This document shows positions 1 through 8,470 of a DNA stretch of 64,000 nucleotides, one piece after another; the first letter of the stretch is position 1, and each line of letters begins with the position of its first letter. The position numbers and the translations under genes were made by a program. Below the pieces are notes generated by a model. That model ran no database searches, was not told the origin of the DNA, and saw nothing but the letters and a program-made list of their open reading frames with translations. Source of the stretch: Acinetobacter sp. ANC 4805 (GTDB lineage: Bacteria; Pseudomonadota; Gammaproteobacteria; Pseudomonadales; Moraxellaceae); NCBI RefSeq assembly GCF_022549495.1, contig NZ_JAKZGD010000010.1:62001-126000 (forward strand), given 5' to 3'.

Positions 1-1554
1 GCAAACAGCCTTGAAAAATACCGTGTCAGTGTCGAACACACCGCTCCCATCAATGATGAACTTGCTTACCGTTTGGCCATCGCCCATGAGGACAACCAAA
101 GCTTCCGAGAAAATGTGAGTAGTGAACGCTGGTTTTTTTCACCCCAACTGACATGGAAAATTTCAGATCAAACTCAACTTGATTTTGATAGTGAATTTAC
201 TCAACAACTAGGTACTTTTGATCGTGGTGTCAGTACCTTTCAGAAAAAATTTGTGATGAACCCCAAAACATTCACAGGTGAACCAAATGATGGTGACATG
301 CGAGTGAAAGATCATTTCTATCAATTTCGTCTAAGTCACACGTTCGATGATACGTGGGCACTAAACAGCGCACTCAGTTATAAAGATGCGCAACTGGTTG
401 GCTTCTCTACCGAACCACGTCGTATGCAAGCCGATGGACAAACGTTAGAGCGTCAGCGTCGTTATCGTAATTATCAAAGTGAAGACCTACTGTTGCAAAC
501 TGAACTACTGGGCAAATTAGAACATTCATGGGCAAGGCATGAACTTTTAGTGTCCAGTGAAATTGGGCAACTGGATTATCGCCAGTACCAACAACGTCGC
601 AATCACAGCACAAGCAATCCAAATACCATCAACATTTATCATCCGATTTATGCGCAATATCTTCCAAGTCTCGCCCCCTTTACGGATACAGATGAACGCC
701 AACGCTATTTCGCCCTCAATCTGCAAGATCAGATCTTTTTCAATGATCAATGGAGTGTGTTGCTCGGTTCACGTTTCGATCAGGTTGAGCAGAATTTTGA
801 AAATCATCGAACCCAAGCTCAGCATAGTCAAACCTTGCACCAAGCCAGTCCACGTGTTGGGATTAATTTCAAAGTATCAGATCAATGGGCATTTTATACA
901 AACTATGGTCATTCATTTGCCATGAATAGTGGCATGAACCGTAATGGAGAAAATTTTGCCCCTGAAAAAGGACGAAGCTATGAGATCGGGAGTAAATATC
1001 AAATCGATGACCAGAGCTTAGCCAGTGTTGCATTATTTAAAATGCAAAAACAGAATGTCCTGACCACAGACCCAATTGATGCAAATTTTCAAACGGCTGC
1101 GGGAGAAGTGAGTAGCCAAGGCATCGAATTTGATTTTAATCGTCAGTTCAATGATCAATGGTCATTCAATGCCAATTATAGCTATACCGATGCCAAGATT
1201 GAAAAAGACCAAGACTTAGCCAAGGGTTCTCGACTCAGTAATATTCCTCAGCACCAAGCTTCAATGACGAGCAATTATGAATTTTTACAACAAGGCTCAA
1301 CGAAAGCTGGTGTAGGCGCAAACATCAGCTATGTTGGACAACGCAGCGGACATAATTTAGATAATGGTTTTAATTTGCCGAGCTATACCTTGGTCAATTT
1401 AAATGCGTATTACGCCCCTTCAGATCGCTTACGCTATCAGTTCAATCTCAATAATCTATTGGATAAAACCTATTATCTTTCTAGTTATAGTGATCTATGG
1501 ATTCAACCTGGCGAACCGATCAATGCTTCAGTTTCAGCACAATTTAAATTCTAA
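1..1554 (+). CDS. TonB-dependent siderophore receptor, C-terminal part
   Basis: The reading frame is open from base 1, so the 5' end, signal peptide and plug domain lie outside the window. About 517 residues are visible. They show the alternating pattern of outer-membrane beta strands: repeated QWSF/QWAFYTNYGHSF segments, a TonB-receptor C-terminal stretch with NLNNLLDKTYY, and a final aromatic residue (SAQFKF) typical of barrel proteins assembled by BAM. PEKGRSYEIGSKYQ is a common motif of FhuA/FpvA-type siderophore receptors. The likely role is TonB-driven uptake of a ferric siderophore across the outer membrane. The substrate cannot be told from this part. A hairpin terminator follows the stop. 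Confidence 0.9.
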   Translation, partial: ANSLEKYRVSVEHTAPINDELAYRLAIAHEDNQSFRENVSSERWFFSPQLTWKISDQTQLDFDSEFTQQLGTFDRGVSTFQKKFVMNPKTFTGEPNDGDMRVKDHFYQFRLSHTFDDTWALNSALSYKDAQLVGFSTEPRRMQADGQTLERQRRYRNYQSEDLLLQTELLGKLEHSWARHELLVSSEIGQLDYRQYQQRRNHSTSNPNTINIYHPIYAQYLPSLAPFTDTDERQRYFALNLQDQIFFNDQWSVLLGSRFDQVEQNFENHRTQAQHSQTLHQASPRVGINFKVSDQWAFYTNYGHSFAMNSGMNRNGENFAPEKGRSYEIGSKYQIDDQSLASVALFKMQKQNVLTTDPIDANFQTAAGEVSSQGIEFDFNRQFNDQWSFNANYSYTDAKIEKDQDLAKGSRLSNIPQHQASMTSNYEFLQQGSTKAGVGANISYVGQRSGHNLDNGFNLPSYTLVNLNAYYAPSDRLRYQFNLNNLLDKTYYLSSYSDLWIQPGEPINASVSAQFKF

Positions 1555-1562
1555 CTCAACAG

Positions 1563-1591
1563 CCTTCAGCCTACTTGGTACAGGCTGAAGG
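1563..1591 (+). terminator. Rho-independent terminator after the TonB receptor
   Basis: A perfect 10-bp stem (1563-1572 with 1582-1591) with a 9-base loop is followed by TTT on the + strand. It lies between the receptor and the convergent rraB-like gene and may serve both. Confidence 0.75.
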
Positions 1592-1605
1592 TTTCAATAT
1601 TAAAA

Positions 1606-1974
1606 TTATTCAGCTTCATCATCATAGATATAGCTCATACAACCCCAACCATCGTATTCACCATCAAATTCTTGTGCAATACGCGTCATCCACTCTTCCA
1701 AATCGGCAATATCTTCATACTCAAGCATCATATTGATATGGATATTGAGTACCCACATGTCTGACCCATCAGAATGTAGTTCTTCTTGATACAGCGAAAT
1801 CTTTTGCTCTTGATGTAACAGGTGCAAGGCACATTTTTCAACTTGTTCTTGTTTCTCAAACACAATTGAAAATTCGACCTCGTGTGGCTCACTCAGGTCA
1901 TTGCCATCTTCAACCATCTGCCATAAGACATTGCCATTATCATTTTCTGGAAATTGCTCGTAGTCGCGAGTCAT
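1606..1974 (-). CDS. rraB: RraB-family ribonuclease E inhibitor
   Basis: A 122-residue acidic protein. It opens with FPENDNGNVLWQMVEDGNDLS, the conserved N-terminus of the RraB/DUF1260 family (aspartate-rich, with a following beta strand FSIVFEK), and ends with EWMTRIAQEFDGEYDGWGCMSY, the family's C-terminal block. Known members bind RNase E and reduce mRNA decay; whether this one does is inferred from family only. The start ATG follows AAAGGA at good spacing. It is a single gene, convergent with the receptor gene. The Acinetobacter protein is diverged from E. coli RraB, so the symbol is tentative. Confidence 0.75.
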   Translation of the reverse strand: MTRDYEQFPENDNGNVLWQMVEDGNDLSEPHEVEFSIVFEKQEQVEKCALHLLHQEQKISLYQEELHSDGSDMWVLNIHINMMLEYEDIADLEEWMTRIAQEFDGEYDGWGCMSYIYDDEAE

Positions 1975-2059
1975 ATAAATATCCTTTGTTATGTTTTGAG
2001 TTCATGATTGGCTATAGATTAACCTATTTTTATGTCAGTTTTTAGACCTTAACTCTAGA

Positions 2060-2809
2060 TTAAATTTTATTTCCTGTAACACAATTTTTTAATTGGTCAC
2101 GTGCTTTCAAACCATCTTGCCATTCTGCTTCTACAATTTTTTTGCCATCTTTTTCAATGATAAAGTGCTCTTTTTCCAACATATTATCAAACAAGGCTTG
2201 TGCACTTGGTATCGCAAAACTGATCGCAGCATATTGATAGTTTGGTAGCTTATAATTAAATACCCGAACTGTCTGCGCTTCACCTGTACTCTGTTTTAAC
2301 GTGACTTGAATTGTTTCTGTTTTCTTTGGCTGTGGGATGTTTTCGCCCCAAAACGTGAGTATCGCACCTTGGTACTCGCCCCCTGGCCCTGAAACTTTAA
2401 TTAAACTCTCTTTCTTCCAAAAGAAAGCTGCACAATATTCCCCTTTTTTAGGATTTTGGTTGTCTTGAAAAAAATCCCAACCACCATTGATATAACGGTC
2501 ATAGCGAGGATCTTGTGTCAATGTCACTGCTTGCTGGTTTTTTTGTGCAGTTAAATCAAGCATTCCTGTTGCAACTTGAAGTCTAGTTTGCATGGGATCA
2601 TCACTAGAATAATCAGGGTATGATGCTTGTGCTTCATATTGTTCTTGTTGCTGCCAATAATATGCTTCAGCCGCTTCACGACCATAATCTTGCATTTGTT
2701 GATGGTGCTGTGCATTCATTTCACAAATATTCGGCAAATCAGAGCATGCCCATGCTGATAATGAGAAACTGCCCAAAACCCCAACCACGATTGCTTGAAG
2801 CAGATGCAT
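2060..2809 (-). CDS. Secreted protein of unknown function
   Basis: A 249-residue protein with an N-terminal signal peptide (hydrophobic run LLQAIVVGVLGSFSLSAWA, cleavage likely after AWA before CSDLPN). Residues about 25-60 are rich in Gln, Tyr and Glu. The C-terminal 150 residues look like a compact domain with CAAFFWKKESLIKVSGPGGEY and an invariant-looking Cys near the end (KNCV). I do not recognise the family. Four cysteines in the mature part would fit a disulfide-bonded periplasmic protein. It has its own RBS (AGAGAATAAAG before ATG) and appears monocistronic. Confidence 0.8.
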   Translation of the reverse strand: MHLLQAIVVGVLGSFSLSAWACSDLPNICEMNAQHHQQMQDYGREAAEAYYWQQQEQYEAQASYPDYSSDDPMQTRLQVATGMLDLTAQKNQQAVTLTQDPRYDRYINGGWDFFQDNQNPKKGEYCAAFFWKKESLIKVSGPGGEYQGAILTFWGENIPQPKKTETIQVTLKQSTGEAQTVRVFNYKLPNYQYAAISFAIPSAQALFDNMLEKEHFIIEKDGKKIVEAEWQDGLKARDQLKNCVTGNKI

Positions 2810-2888
2810 CTTTATTCTCTTGTGGTATCCGTATTGCAGATATTTTAAGCAGCTTATTCGCTAAAATATAGCATCCTAGCTTAAAATA

Positions 2889-3554
2889 TTAGAAGGGAAT
2901 CTTCGACTGTATCTCTAAGTGCTTATCTTGAAGTGGGTGCTGAAATGCAAGATAAGCTGCATGTAATGCCATACGTTTTAAATCAAATTGGGCTGGTTCA
3001 GGATGATATAACTTATCTCCCATAATCGGATGACCAATATGCATCATATGCACACGAAGCTGATGAGATCGACCCGTTACAGGTTCTAAACGCACTCGGC
3101 TTTGATCGGTTTCAGCATCATATTGCATCCGTTGGAATAAGGTTTTAGCATGCTTACCTAATTCAAAATGCACCATCTGACGTGGTCGATTTTCCCAGTC
3201 CGTAATCAATGGGACATCCACACTCCCTTCCGCCTGAATCTGCCCCTGTACCAAAGCAACATAGTACTTCTTTACAGTTCGTGCTTGGAACATTTTACTC
3301 ACTGCCACCTCTGCATCACGATGCTTGGCAAACATAAGCAAACCCGATGTTGCCATATCTAAACGATGCGTCACTTTCGCAGTTGGATGTTGGTCTAACA
3401 CACGCAAATAAGCACTATCTTGATGTTCTGGCAAACGCCCCATCACCGACAATAAACCAGCAGGCTTATTCACCACCACCAAGTCTTCATCTTCATACAT
3501 GATCTCAAGCGGATCTTGTGGTGGCATATAGATAAAATTGTCATTTAAGGGCAT
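2889..3554 (-). CDS. rluA: RluA-type pseudouridine synthase (23S rRNA / tRNA)
   Basis: Converts specific uridines to pseudouridine; E. coli RluA acts on 23S rRNA U746 and tRNA U32. The catalytic motif HRLDMATSGLLMFA contains the Asp of motif II. VVNKPAGLLSV (motif I), LITDWENRPRQ and PVTGRSHQLRVHM (motif III) match E. coli RluA closely from memory, including the short length (221 residues from the ATG at 3554; E. coli has 219) and the lack of an S4 domain. The open frame extends upstream to a GTG at 3581, but no RBS supports either start. An AT-rich gap of about 240 bases follows before the next gene. Confidence 0.88.
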   Translation of the reverse strand: MPLNDNFIYMPPQDPLEIMYEDEDLVVVNKPAGLLSVMGRLPEHQDSAYLRVLDQHPTAKVTHRLDMATSGLLMFAKHRDAEVAVSKMFQARTVKKYYVALVQGQIQAEGSVDVPLITDWENRPRQMVHFELGKHAKTLFQRMQYDAETDQSRVRLEPVTGRSHQLRVHMMHIGHPIMGDKLYHPEPAQFDLKRMALHAAYLAFQHPLQDKHLEIQSKIPF

Positions 3555-3798
3555 GGGAAATAAATAAATTAAATAAAGCACAGCAATTATAGCGTGTTAC
3601 AGCATAAAATCGTATCAGCAAATGATCGATCCAATACTTCAACCATTTTGACTATTCTTTAAATAAAATAGCAACCTACTTATTATTTTAGATCCGTCTG
3701 AGTTAATGTGTATTTATTTTTAAGTTTTATTACAACACTATTAACTCAAACTATATATTATTATTTAAACTCAGTTTATCTACTTAAAATTTAGGTAT

Positions 3799-4251
3799 TT
3801 ATGATACTGAGTTCATTTCCTTAGATAAACTATCTTTATAAAGCTCTTCGAGTACCACAACTTCTCTATTTAGAAAGACGGTTAGATATTCTTTTACACG
3901 TGTTAAAGTTAATTGTTTAAATGAAACAGCATCTGTGATATTTCGAGTGACTAATCCAAATACATCCTTTCTTGGGATCAGTACGGGAATATCACTTTCT
4001 ATTTTAAATTCAAGCTGCTGCGTCTGGGCAAATGCATCTAAAGTAATACGCAACGTTTGTTCCGTATACGCATCTGTGACAATAAAGCTGGTACTTGCAC
4101 CATCAAGCTGCAACTGACGAACCAGTTGTTGCCGCCAGCCAACTTCATCAAATTTCATGAGAATTGTCTCGGAATCAAAAGCGCCTAAATGCTCTACATC
4201 GTTCCGATTTGTGTGGTGTGGATACCGTATTTTGAGTTCGAATTCATTCAT
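3799..4251 (-). CDS. Hypothetical protein, 150 aa
   Basis: Not recognised. It is a soluble, acidic protein with no signal peptide or membrane segment. The composition and the pattern of alternating strands and amphipathic helices (VGWRQQLVRQLQLDGAS, VKEYLTVFLNREVVVLEELYKDS) suggest a small alpha/beta fold. The ATG at 4251 follows AGGTCAGA at moderate spacing. Long AT-rich non-coding stretches lie on both sides, so it is probably transcribed alone. The codon use looks native to the surrounding chromosome. Confidence 0.65.
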   Translation of the reverse strand: MNEFELKIRYPHHTNRNDVEHLGAFDSETILMKFDEVGWRQQLVRQLQLDGASTSFIVTDAYTEQTLRITLDAFAQTQQLEFKIESDIPVLIPRKDVFGLVTRNITDAVSFKQLTLTRVKEYLTVFLNREVVVLEELYKDSLSKEMNSVS

Positions 4252-4821
4252 TATTTTTCTGACCTATTCCAATTATGGTCATGTTTTGATTTTAACTATT
4301 TTTTTGCAGTATATCATTTTGTTTTTCTAGACTAAAATATAAATGTATTTTTGGAAATAGATTTTTTGCAAAATATTTCACATTTAAATTTCATTTTATT
4401 GATCTAGTTTTTATTATTTAAATCTATTTTGTCATATTTTGTTTATATTATTTTCAGGGTATCAAGGGAAAACATGTTGTTTACTTCAACACCTATGACT
4501 TTGTAAGCCATAACCTTCGCCTATAAACTTTTGATCTATAGCGTCCTAAGCCGAATCGAGACCTTTTGGGTACGTACACACTTGCTTGATAAGCATCGGT
4601 GCATGCTGCTCTTTTCGATCCCTTTCACACCCTTGAGACATAGTTTAGGCAGGTCAGTGTGGGATTGTTTTCCTAAAAATCGACATTTTTCGCCACTAAT
4701 GAAATAATTTTGCATACCATGTTTTATAATTAGAATTATTTCCCACTTCAATAAAAAATAGCTGATTTAAATTTCAATATATTCAAATTTACATGTGTAT
4801 TTTTCCATTTAGACTCTAAAT
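4252..4821. other. 570-base intergenic stretch without a convincing gene
   Basis: Very AT-rich on both sides, with a GC-richer core at about 4535-4690. The core contains a 71-codon frame on the minus strand (4536-4751) that has no RBS and no recognisable protein character. It may be a relic of a mobile element or an RNA; nothing firm can be said. Confidence 0.5.
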
Positions 4822-5709
4822 TTAAGCCCAGATCACCATAATTGCTGCCACAATCACCAGCCATAAACCTAAATGATCTGTTTTAGCGAGCTTTTCTTTA
4901 AAGAAAAATGCCGAGATCAGTAAACTAAATAAAATCTCAACCTGACCCAGTGTTTTGACAATCGCCACCGTTTGCATACTCATGGCGCTAAACCATCCCA
5001 CAGATGCTAAAAAGCTGCAAACACTTACCCGAAACGTCAGCCCAAGACGTTGCCACATTTTATACAGCGTTTGACGACTAAAAATACCCAAATACAGCAA
5101 TAATGCGATGCACTGAAAACTAATCAAACTACACAACACCCATCCTGCACGATGCAAAAAGGGCAACATGCTCAGCTCTAAGCTGGCTTCACGCACCAGA
5201 AGTGAAGTAATGGCAAAACATAAACCACTGCCTAAACCAATCATTAAGGTATTGAATGAAAGTTGCGTACTATGCCGACCTTTACTCAGTAAAAAAACGG
5301 CAACCGCACCAATCATTACCCCCACCCAACCCCAAGTAGTCAAACGTTCTTGCAGAAAAACCACTGCAATCAAAGCAGCCAAGATCGCTTCGCTTTTAGC
5401 CAACCCGATACCAATCGCATAATTCTTTTGTTGAAATAGTTTCACCATCAACGCTGTCGCAAAAATTTGGCTGATCCCTGCGACCACCACATACAACCAA
5501 AATGTATTGGAAAAATGGACTTGAGCAGTGACAGGTTGATGTAAATAGAGAAATGCTAAATAGCTAAAGGCAAAAATCGGAGCAAAGATAAATCGAGCCA
5601 ATGTCGTACCATAAGCATCGACTGTGGTACTAAGCTGTTTTTGAAATGCGTTGCGCCACGCCTGCATAAATGCAGCCATGATCGTAAATAGAATCCAAGT
5701 AAAAGCCAT
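4822..5709 (-). CDS. EamA/DMT-family transporter
   Basis: An inner-membrane protein with about ten hydrophobic segments arranged as two EamA repeats (first half from WILFTIMAAFMQAWRNAFQK, second from LMIGLGSGLCFAITSLLVREA). The end of each half shows the usual EamA pattern (VVFLQERLTTWGWVGVMIGAVAVFLL, and LLISAFFFKEKLAKTDHLGLWLVIVAAIMVI). This fits the 10-TM drug/metabolite transporters that export metabolites or amino acids; the substrate is unknown. I use the ATG at 5709 (295 aa) rather than the in-frame TTG at 5718. The divergently acting AraC regulator is upstream on the same strand and may control it, as is common for AraC-EamA pairs. Confidence 0.85.
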   Translation of the reverse strand: MAFTWILFTIMAAFMQAWRNAFQKQLSTTVDAYGTTLARFIFAPIFAFSYLAFLYLHQPVTAQVHFSNTFWLYVVVAGISQIFATALMVKLFQQKNYAIGIGLAKSEAILAALIAVVFLQERLTTWGWVGVMIGAVAVFLLSKGRHSTQLSFNTLMIGLGSGLCFAITSLLVREASLELSMLPFLHRAGWVLCSLISFQCIALLLYLGIFSRQTLYKMWQRLGLTFRVSVCSFLASVGWFSAMSMQTVAIVKTLGQVEILFSLLISAFFFKEKLAKTDHLGLWLVIVAAIMVIWA

Positions 5710-5828
5710 AAACGCCAACGCACCATCAAAATGTGTGTGTAATTTACTCGCTTCATTGTGATTTTTCGAGTATTGCTTAGGAAAAAATAGATTCTTTTCA
5801 ACGTGAAAAGTGCTTTCTACTTAAATCA

Positions 5829-6629
5829 TCAAGCACTCATAAATACGGTATTGGCTTTCAGCATCGATGGGGCAAAATCCACCATACGGCGTAAAGTTCG
5901 GGTGAAATGTGCTTGATCTGAAAAGCCTGATTCAACCGCTATCTCAATCAAAGTTTTGCCTTGCATCCACAACTTGATGGCATAGCGGATACGCAACCAC
6001 AAGATATATTGCCGCATAGATAGCCCGAGTTGCTGACTAAATAGATGCATCAAACGTGACTCTGATAGCCCAACCTGTAGTGCAACATCTGCGATGGTTG
6101 GAATTTGACTAGGCACACAGCGTTTGATGTATTCACAAGCGAGTTGAATTCGTTGATCCCACGGCAAAGCCTCCAATGGCTGAGGATTGAGTGCAAGTAA
6201 CACATCCATCAGCAATTGCTTTACTTGTTCTAAACTGAGTTGAGCGGTCATCAATTGCTGAAACTGTTTTTGAAAAGATTTAAGTCGATCAGCAGATAAT
6301 GAATTAAATGTCTGTCCATTCAATAAAGGATGGAGATAAGCATAAAGCGTATGATCAGGATCGATCAAAATCGCAATATAAGGCTGATTTTGTGAATCGG
6401 TACTGTGGCTTATATTGGGTGCCATCACCACAACTTCATGATAGCGAGCAGGCTGATCCTCAACAACTAATGCGAAAGCCGTTCCTAAACTGATTTGTAG
6501 CAGCGCTGGAAAATGTGCGTGCGCCTTATTCAAATGATCTTGAGTCACATAAACAATCACGCCATCCCACGCATAGACCAAGCTTTTATGTGGTGTGGTC
6601 GAGTCTAATTCCGTGTGTTGAGATAGCAT
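5829..6629 (-). CDS. AraC-family transcriptional regulator
   Basis: 266 residues. The C-terminal third carries the two helix-turn-helix motifs of AraC proteins: IPTIADVALQVGLSESRLMHLFSQQLGLSMRQYILWLRI, and LIEIAVESGFSDQAHFTRTLRRMVDFAPS. The N-terminal part (about 1-130) has a cupin-like beta pattern (VYAWDGVIVYVT, VVVMAPNISHST) that in relatives binds a small ligand. It lies 119 bases upstream of, and on the same strand as, the EamA transporter, so it could regulate that gene. It is divergent from the DUF962 gene, with only 68 bases between the starts. Confidence 0.88.
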   Translation of the reverse strand: MLSQHTELDSTTPHKSLVYAWDGVIVYVTQDHLNKAHAHFPALLQISLGTAFALVVEDQPARYHEVVVMAPNISHSTDSQNQPYIAILIDPDHTLYAYLHPLLNGQTFNSLSADRLKSFQKQFQQLMTAQLSLEQVKQLLMDVLLALNPQPLEALPWDQRIQLACEYIKRCVPSQIPTIADVALQVGLSESRLMHLFSQQLGLSMRQYILWLRIRYAIKLWMQGKTLIEIAVESGFSDQAHFTRTLRRMVDFAPSMLKANTVFMSA

Positions 6630-6697
6630 ATTCGTTCAAGACCATTTCGGGTGAAGTGTTCAAAATGAAGACGACTTTAAACGAAAGGAATAGTCGT

Positions 6698-7057
6698 ATG
6701 TCTCACAATACTCAAGAACTGATGAAAAACAATACCGTGCAGATGGAAGCCAGTGATATCCGTTATAAAACCATTGCAGAATTTTATCCTTTTTATCTTT
6801 CGCAACATGAAAATGCGACTTGTCGTCGTCTGCATTTCATGGGAACAAGCTGCGTGATTGGTATCGCTGCTGCATCTGTTGTAACTGGAAATGCCAAATT
6901 ACTTTGGGCTTTACCTGTGGTCGGGTATGGCTTTGCTTGGGTCGGTCATTTCTTTTATGAACATAATAAACCTGCAACCTTTAAGCAGCCATTCTTTAGT
7001 CTCGCCTGCGATTTTATTATGTATAAAGATATCTTATTAAAACGTGTGAAGTGGTAA
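6698..7057 (+). CDS. DUF962/Mpo1-like membrane protein
   Basis: 119 residues from the ATG at 6698, chosen because AAAGGAA lies 7 bases upstream; the open frame continues 5' without support. Residues IRYKTIAEFYPFYLSQHENATCRRLHFMGT match the DUF962 start (a Y-L-x-H-x-N-x2-R-x-H pattern), followed by two hydrophobic segments and GHFFYEHNKPATFKQPFFSLACDFIMY, the conserved second half. The yeast homologue Mpo1 is an iron-dependent dioxygenase of 2-hydroxy fatty acids, and the conserved His residues are present here. The function in this bacterium is inferred from family only. Confidence 0.8.
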   Translation: MSHNTQELMKNNTVQMEASDIRYKTIAEFYPFYLSQHENATCRRLHFMGTSCVIGIAAASVVTGNAKLLWALPVVGYGFAWVGHFFYEHNKPATFKQPFFSLACDFIMYKDILLKRVKW

Positions 7058-7064
7058 TACACAT

Positions 7065-7101
7065 AGGAAACTTAGATTATAAAATTATGTCTAAGTTTCC
7101 T
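7065..7101. terminator. Bidirectional terminator
   Basis: A perfect 12-bp stem (7065-7076 with 7090-7101) with a 13-base AT-rich loop between two convergent genes. It reads as a terminator on both strands. Confidence 0.7.
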
Positions 7102-7122
7102 GATTCCACTAAATTTAAAAAC

Positions 7123-7701
7123 TTACGATGTTGAATGACTGATCTTTTCTTGCTTTTTCTGACTCACCCAACGTGCAACCACAATCACGAAGATAATCAC
7201 CAATACCGTAATCACCACAGGCATCACAAATGCCAAAATCGACAAGACAATTGAGCCAATCAACTCACCTGTTGCCACCACAAAATTGCCCAGTCCACCT
7301 GTAGTTGCGGTCGAGACACCACGTGCAGCCACGGTACTCATTTGCACGATGCCTGCCGTGCCACCACCTACGATGAGCGCGGCTGCCCACGTCGCAAACT
7401 GTGACATTTCCCCACTACTGACTGCCATGGTACTGAGTGTACCTGCAACGACGGCGGCAGGTGTGGCAATCGTATCCAATAAGTTATCCACCCACGGCAC
7501 ATAGTAAGCTGCGATTTCACAGATCGTCGCAAAACCGAGTGCAGCACATACAGATGGAATAGCTAACCATTCAAAGCCTTTGGCAGGTTCATACCAACCC
7601 AACAAAGTTGCAATACTCATCACCAATAAAGGCACAAAGACACGGAAACCACAGGCTGCGCTTAACCCTACGCCGATACAAAGTCCTAATATTGTTTCCA
7701 T
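7123..7701 (-). CDS. DUF4126 membrane protein
   Basis: 192 residues with about five hydrophobic segments. It opens with ETILGLCIGVGLSAACGFRVFVPLL, typical of DUF4126, and carries the glycine/threonine-rich loop ATPAAVVAGTLSTMA and GGGTAGIVQMSTVAARGVSTATTGGLGN. The C-terminal tail is basic and cytosolic (SQKKQEK). The family has no established function. It seems to be transcribed alone, with a terminator downstream and the zinc-ribbon gene further upstream on the same strand. Confidence 0.82.
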   Translation of the reverse strand: METILGLCIGVGLSAACGFRVFVPLLVMSIATLLGWYEPAKGFEWLAIPSVCAALGFATICEIAAYYVPWVDNLLDTIATPAAVVAGTLSTMAVSSGEMSQFATWAAALIVGGGTAGIVQMSTVAARGVSTATTGGLGNFVVATGELIGSIVLSILAFVMPVVITVLVIIFVIVVARWVSQKKQEKISHSTS

Positions 7702-7766
7702 GTTGGTTTTCCTTATTTTTGCTTGATGAATCTATGTTGTTATTTCATATTTTAAACGAACAAAAA

Positions 7767-7788
7767 AGCCCTATCGAGTGATAGGGCT
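7767..7788 (-). terminator. Terminator after the zinc-ribbon gene
   Basis: A 9-bp perfect stem (7767-7775 with 7780-7788) and GAGT loop, flanked by A and T runs so it can act in both directions. It lies downstream of the minus-strand zinc-ribbon gene. The stem sequence AGCCCTATC recurs in other terminators in this window. Confidence 0.8.
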
Positions 7789-7827
7789 TTTATTCAAAAC
7801 AGTGGGTAACTGTTTGCTGTTTGCGGC

Positions 7828-7971
7828 TTAGGCATTCTTACTGTTGAATTGATTGCCAAGGCATTTGGTACACGGAGGTAAACGATCAGTACCAATTTCT
7901 AAATAAGCGCGATGTCCGCACTGAATACAAAAATAGAAGCCAGTTCCAGGTCTTTCGCCAGCAGTAACCAT
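7828..7971 (-). CDS. Small zinc-ribbon protein (47 aa)
   Basis: A 47-residue protein starting MVTAGERPGTGFYF. Two CxxC knuckles, CIQC and CTKC, are separated by about 20 residues and make a rubredoxin/zinc-ribbon fold likely. The start is supported by GGAG about 9 bases upstream. Proteins of this kind are common in Acinetobacter and related gammaproteobacteria and have no assigned role. It is the last native gene before the retron island. Confidence 0.8.
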   Translation of the reverse strand: MVTAGERPGTGFYFCIQCGHRAYLEIGTDRLPPCTKCLGNQFNSKNA

Positions 7972-8324
7972 CTTTGTTCTCCATAGATTTTAGAAATGGT
8001 ACATATACTATAACGTGATAATACTGATTGTTTATTGACCTTTCCAACGAGTGATGATGGCGGAAAAGATAAAAGTGCTTCTTAGGAAAATCTCAAATTT
8101 TTTAATTTTACACCTTCTTTTCCCAACTTATTTTCTATAATCATTTTAAGGTAATACAAATATAACTCGCCTAAAAAAGCACCATTCAATAAGAAAATTA
8201 TTTTTTCATTAATACAAGACTCTAATTAAATAATTATTTCCAAGTAAATAAATGCAAGTAATCATTGTTAATATTCTAAATTATTTTATAAGTTGTTTCA
8301 GACGAAAATTAAAGTTATATTATA
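7972..8324. other. Non-coding 5' region between the zinc-ribbon gene and the retron
   Basis: 353 bases, becoming very AT-rich from about 8100. The left end holds the RBS and promoter region of the minus-strand zinc-ribbon gene; the right end holds the retron promoter (8293-8321). I see no ORF with an RBS, no tRNA and no direct repeats that would mark an island boundary. Confidence 0.6.
8293..8321 (+). promoter_or_regulatory. Putative sigma-70 promoter of the retron
   Basis: A TTGTTT -35 element (8293-8298) and a TATATT -10 element (8316-8321) are separated by exactly 17 bases. Transcription would start near 8328, which is the first base pair of the a1 repeat, as expected for a retron RNA. 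Confidence 0.65.
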
Positions 8325-8326
8325 GC

Positions 8327-8465
8327 GCTCCTTGGGAAGATTTTTAGATTGCGTATCGCAATCTGTTTTGAAAATGTTAATGGCTTATTGTCAAATTTGC
8401 CGATATGTATTGGTTACGCCGCTAAGTATACTCTTGTGCGATGACCATATGAGTTCCCAAGGGGT
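8327..8465 (+). ncRNA. Retron msr-msd non-coding RNA
   Basis: Template for the RNA-DNA hybrid (msDNA) of the retron. The 5' end (a1, 8327-8338) and 3' end (a2, 8454-8465) form a 12-bp inverted repeat: nine Watson-Crick pairs CCTTGGGAA/TTCCCAAGG extended by three more, two of them G-U. Just after a1 comes GATTTTT and a perfect 8-bp hairpin with a TAT loop (8346-8364), like the msr hairpin of the E. coli Ec67 retron as I remember it. By the same comparison the branching guanosine, from which the 2'-5' linked DNA is primed, would be G8339, and the msd template would run from about 8382 to 8453. Within msd I find only modest pairing: GGC-ATT hairpin 8382-8401, and ATATG 8404-8408 with CATAT 8446-8450. 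A 69-codon frame across this region (8332-8541) is not a gene. Confidence 0.82.
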
Positions 8466-8470
8466 ACCTT

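Noticed and set aside
4536..4751. 71-codon minus-strand ORF
   Set aside because: No RBS, no recognisable domain, poor residue composition; described as intergenic.
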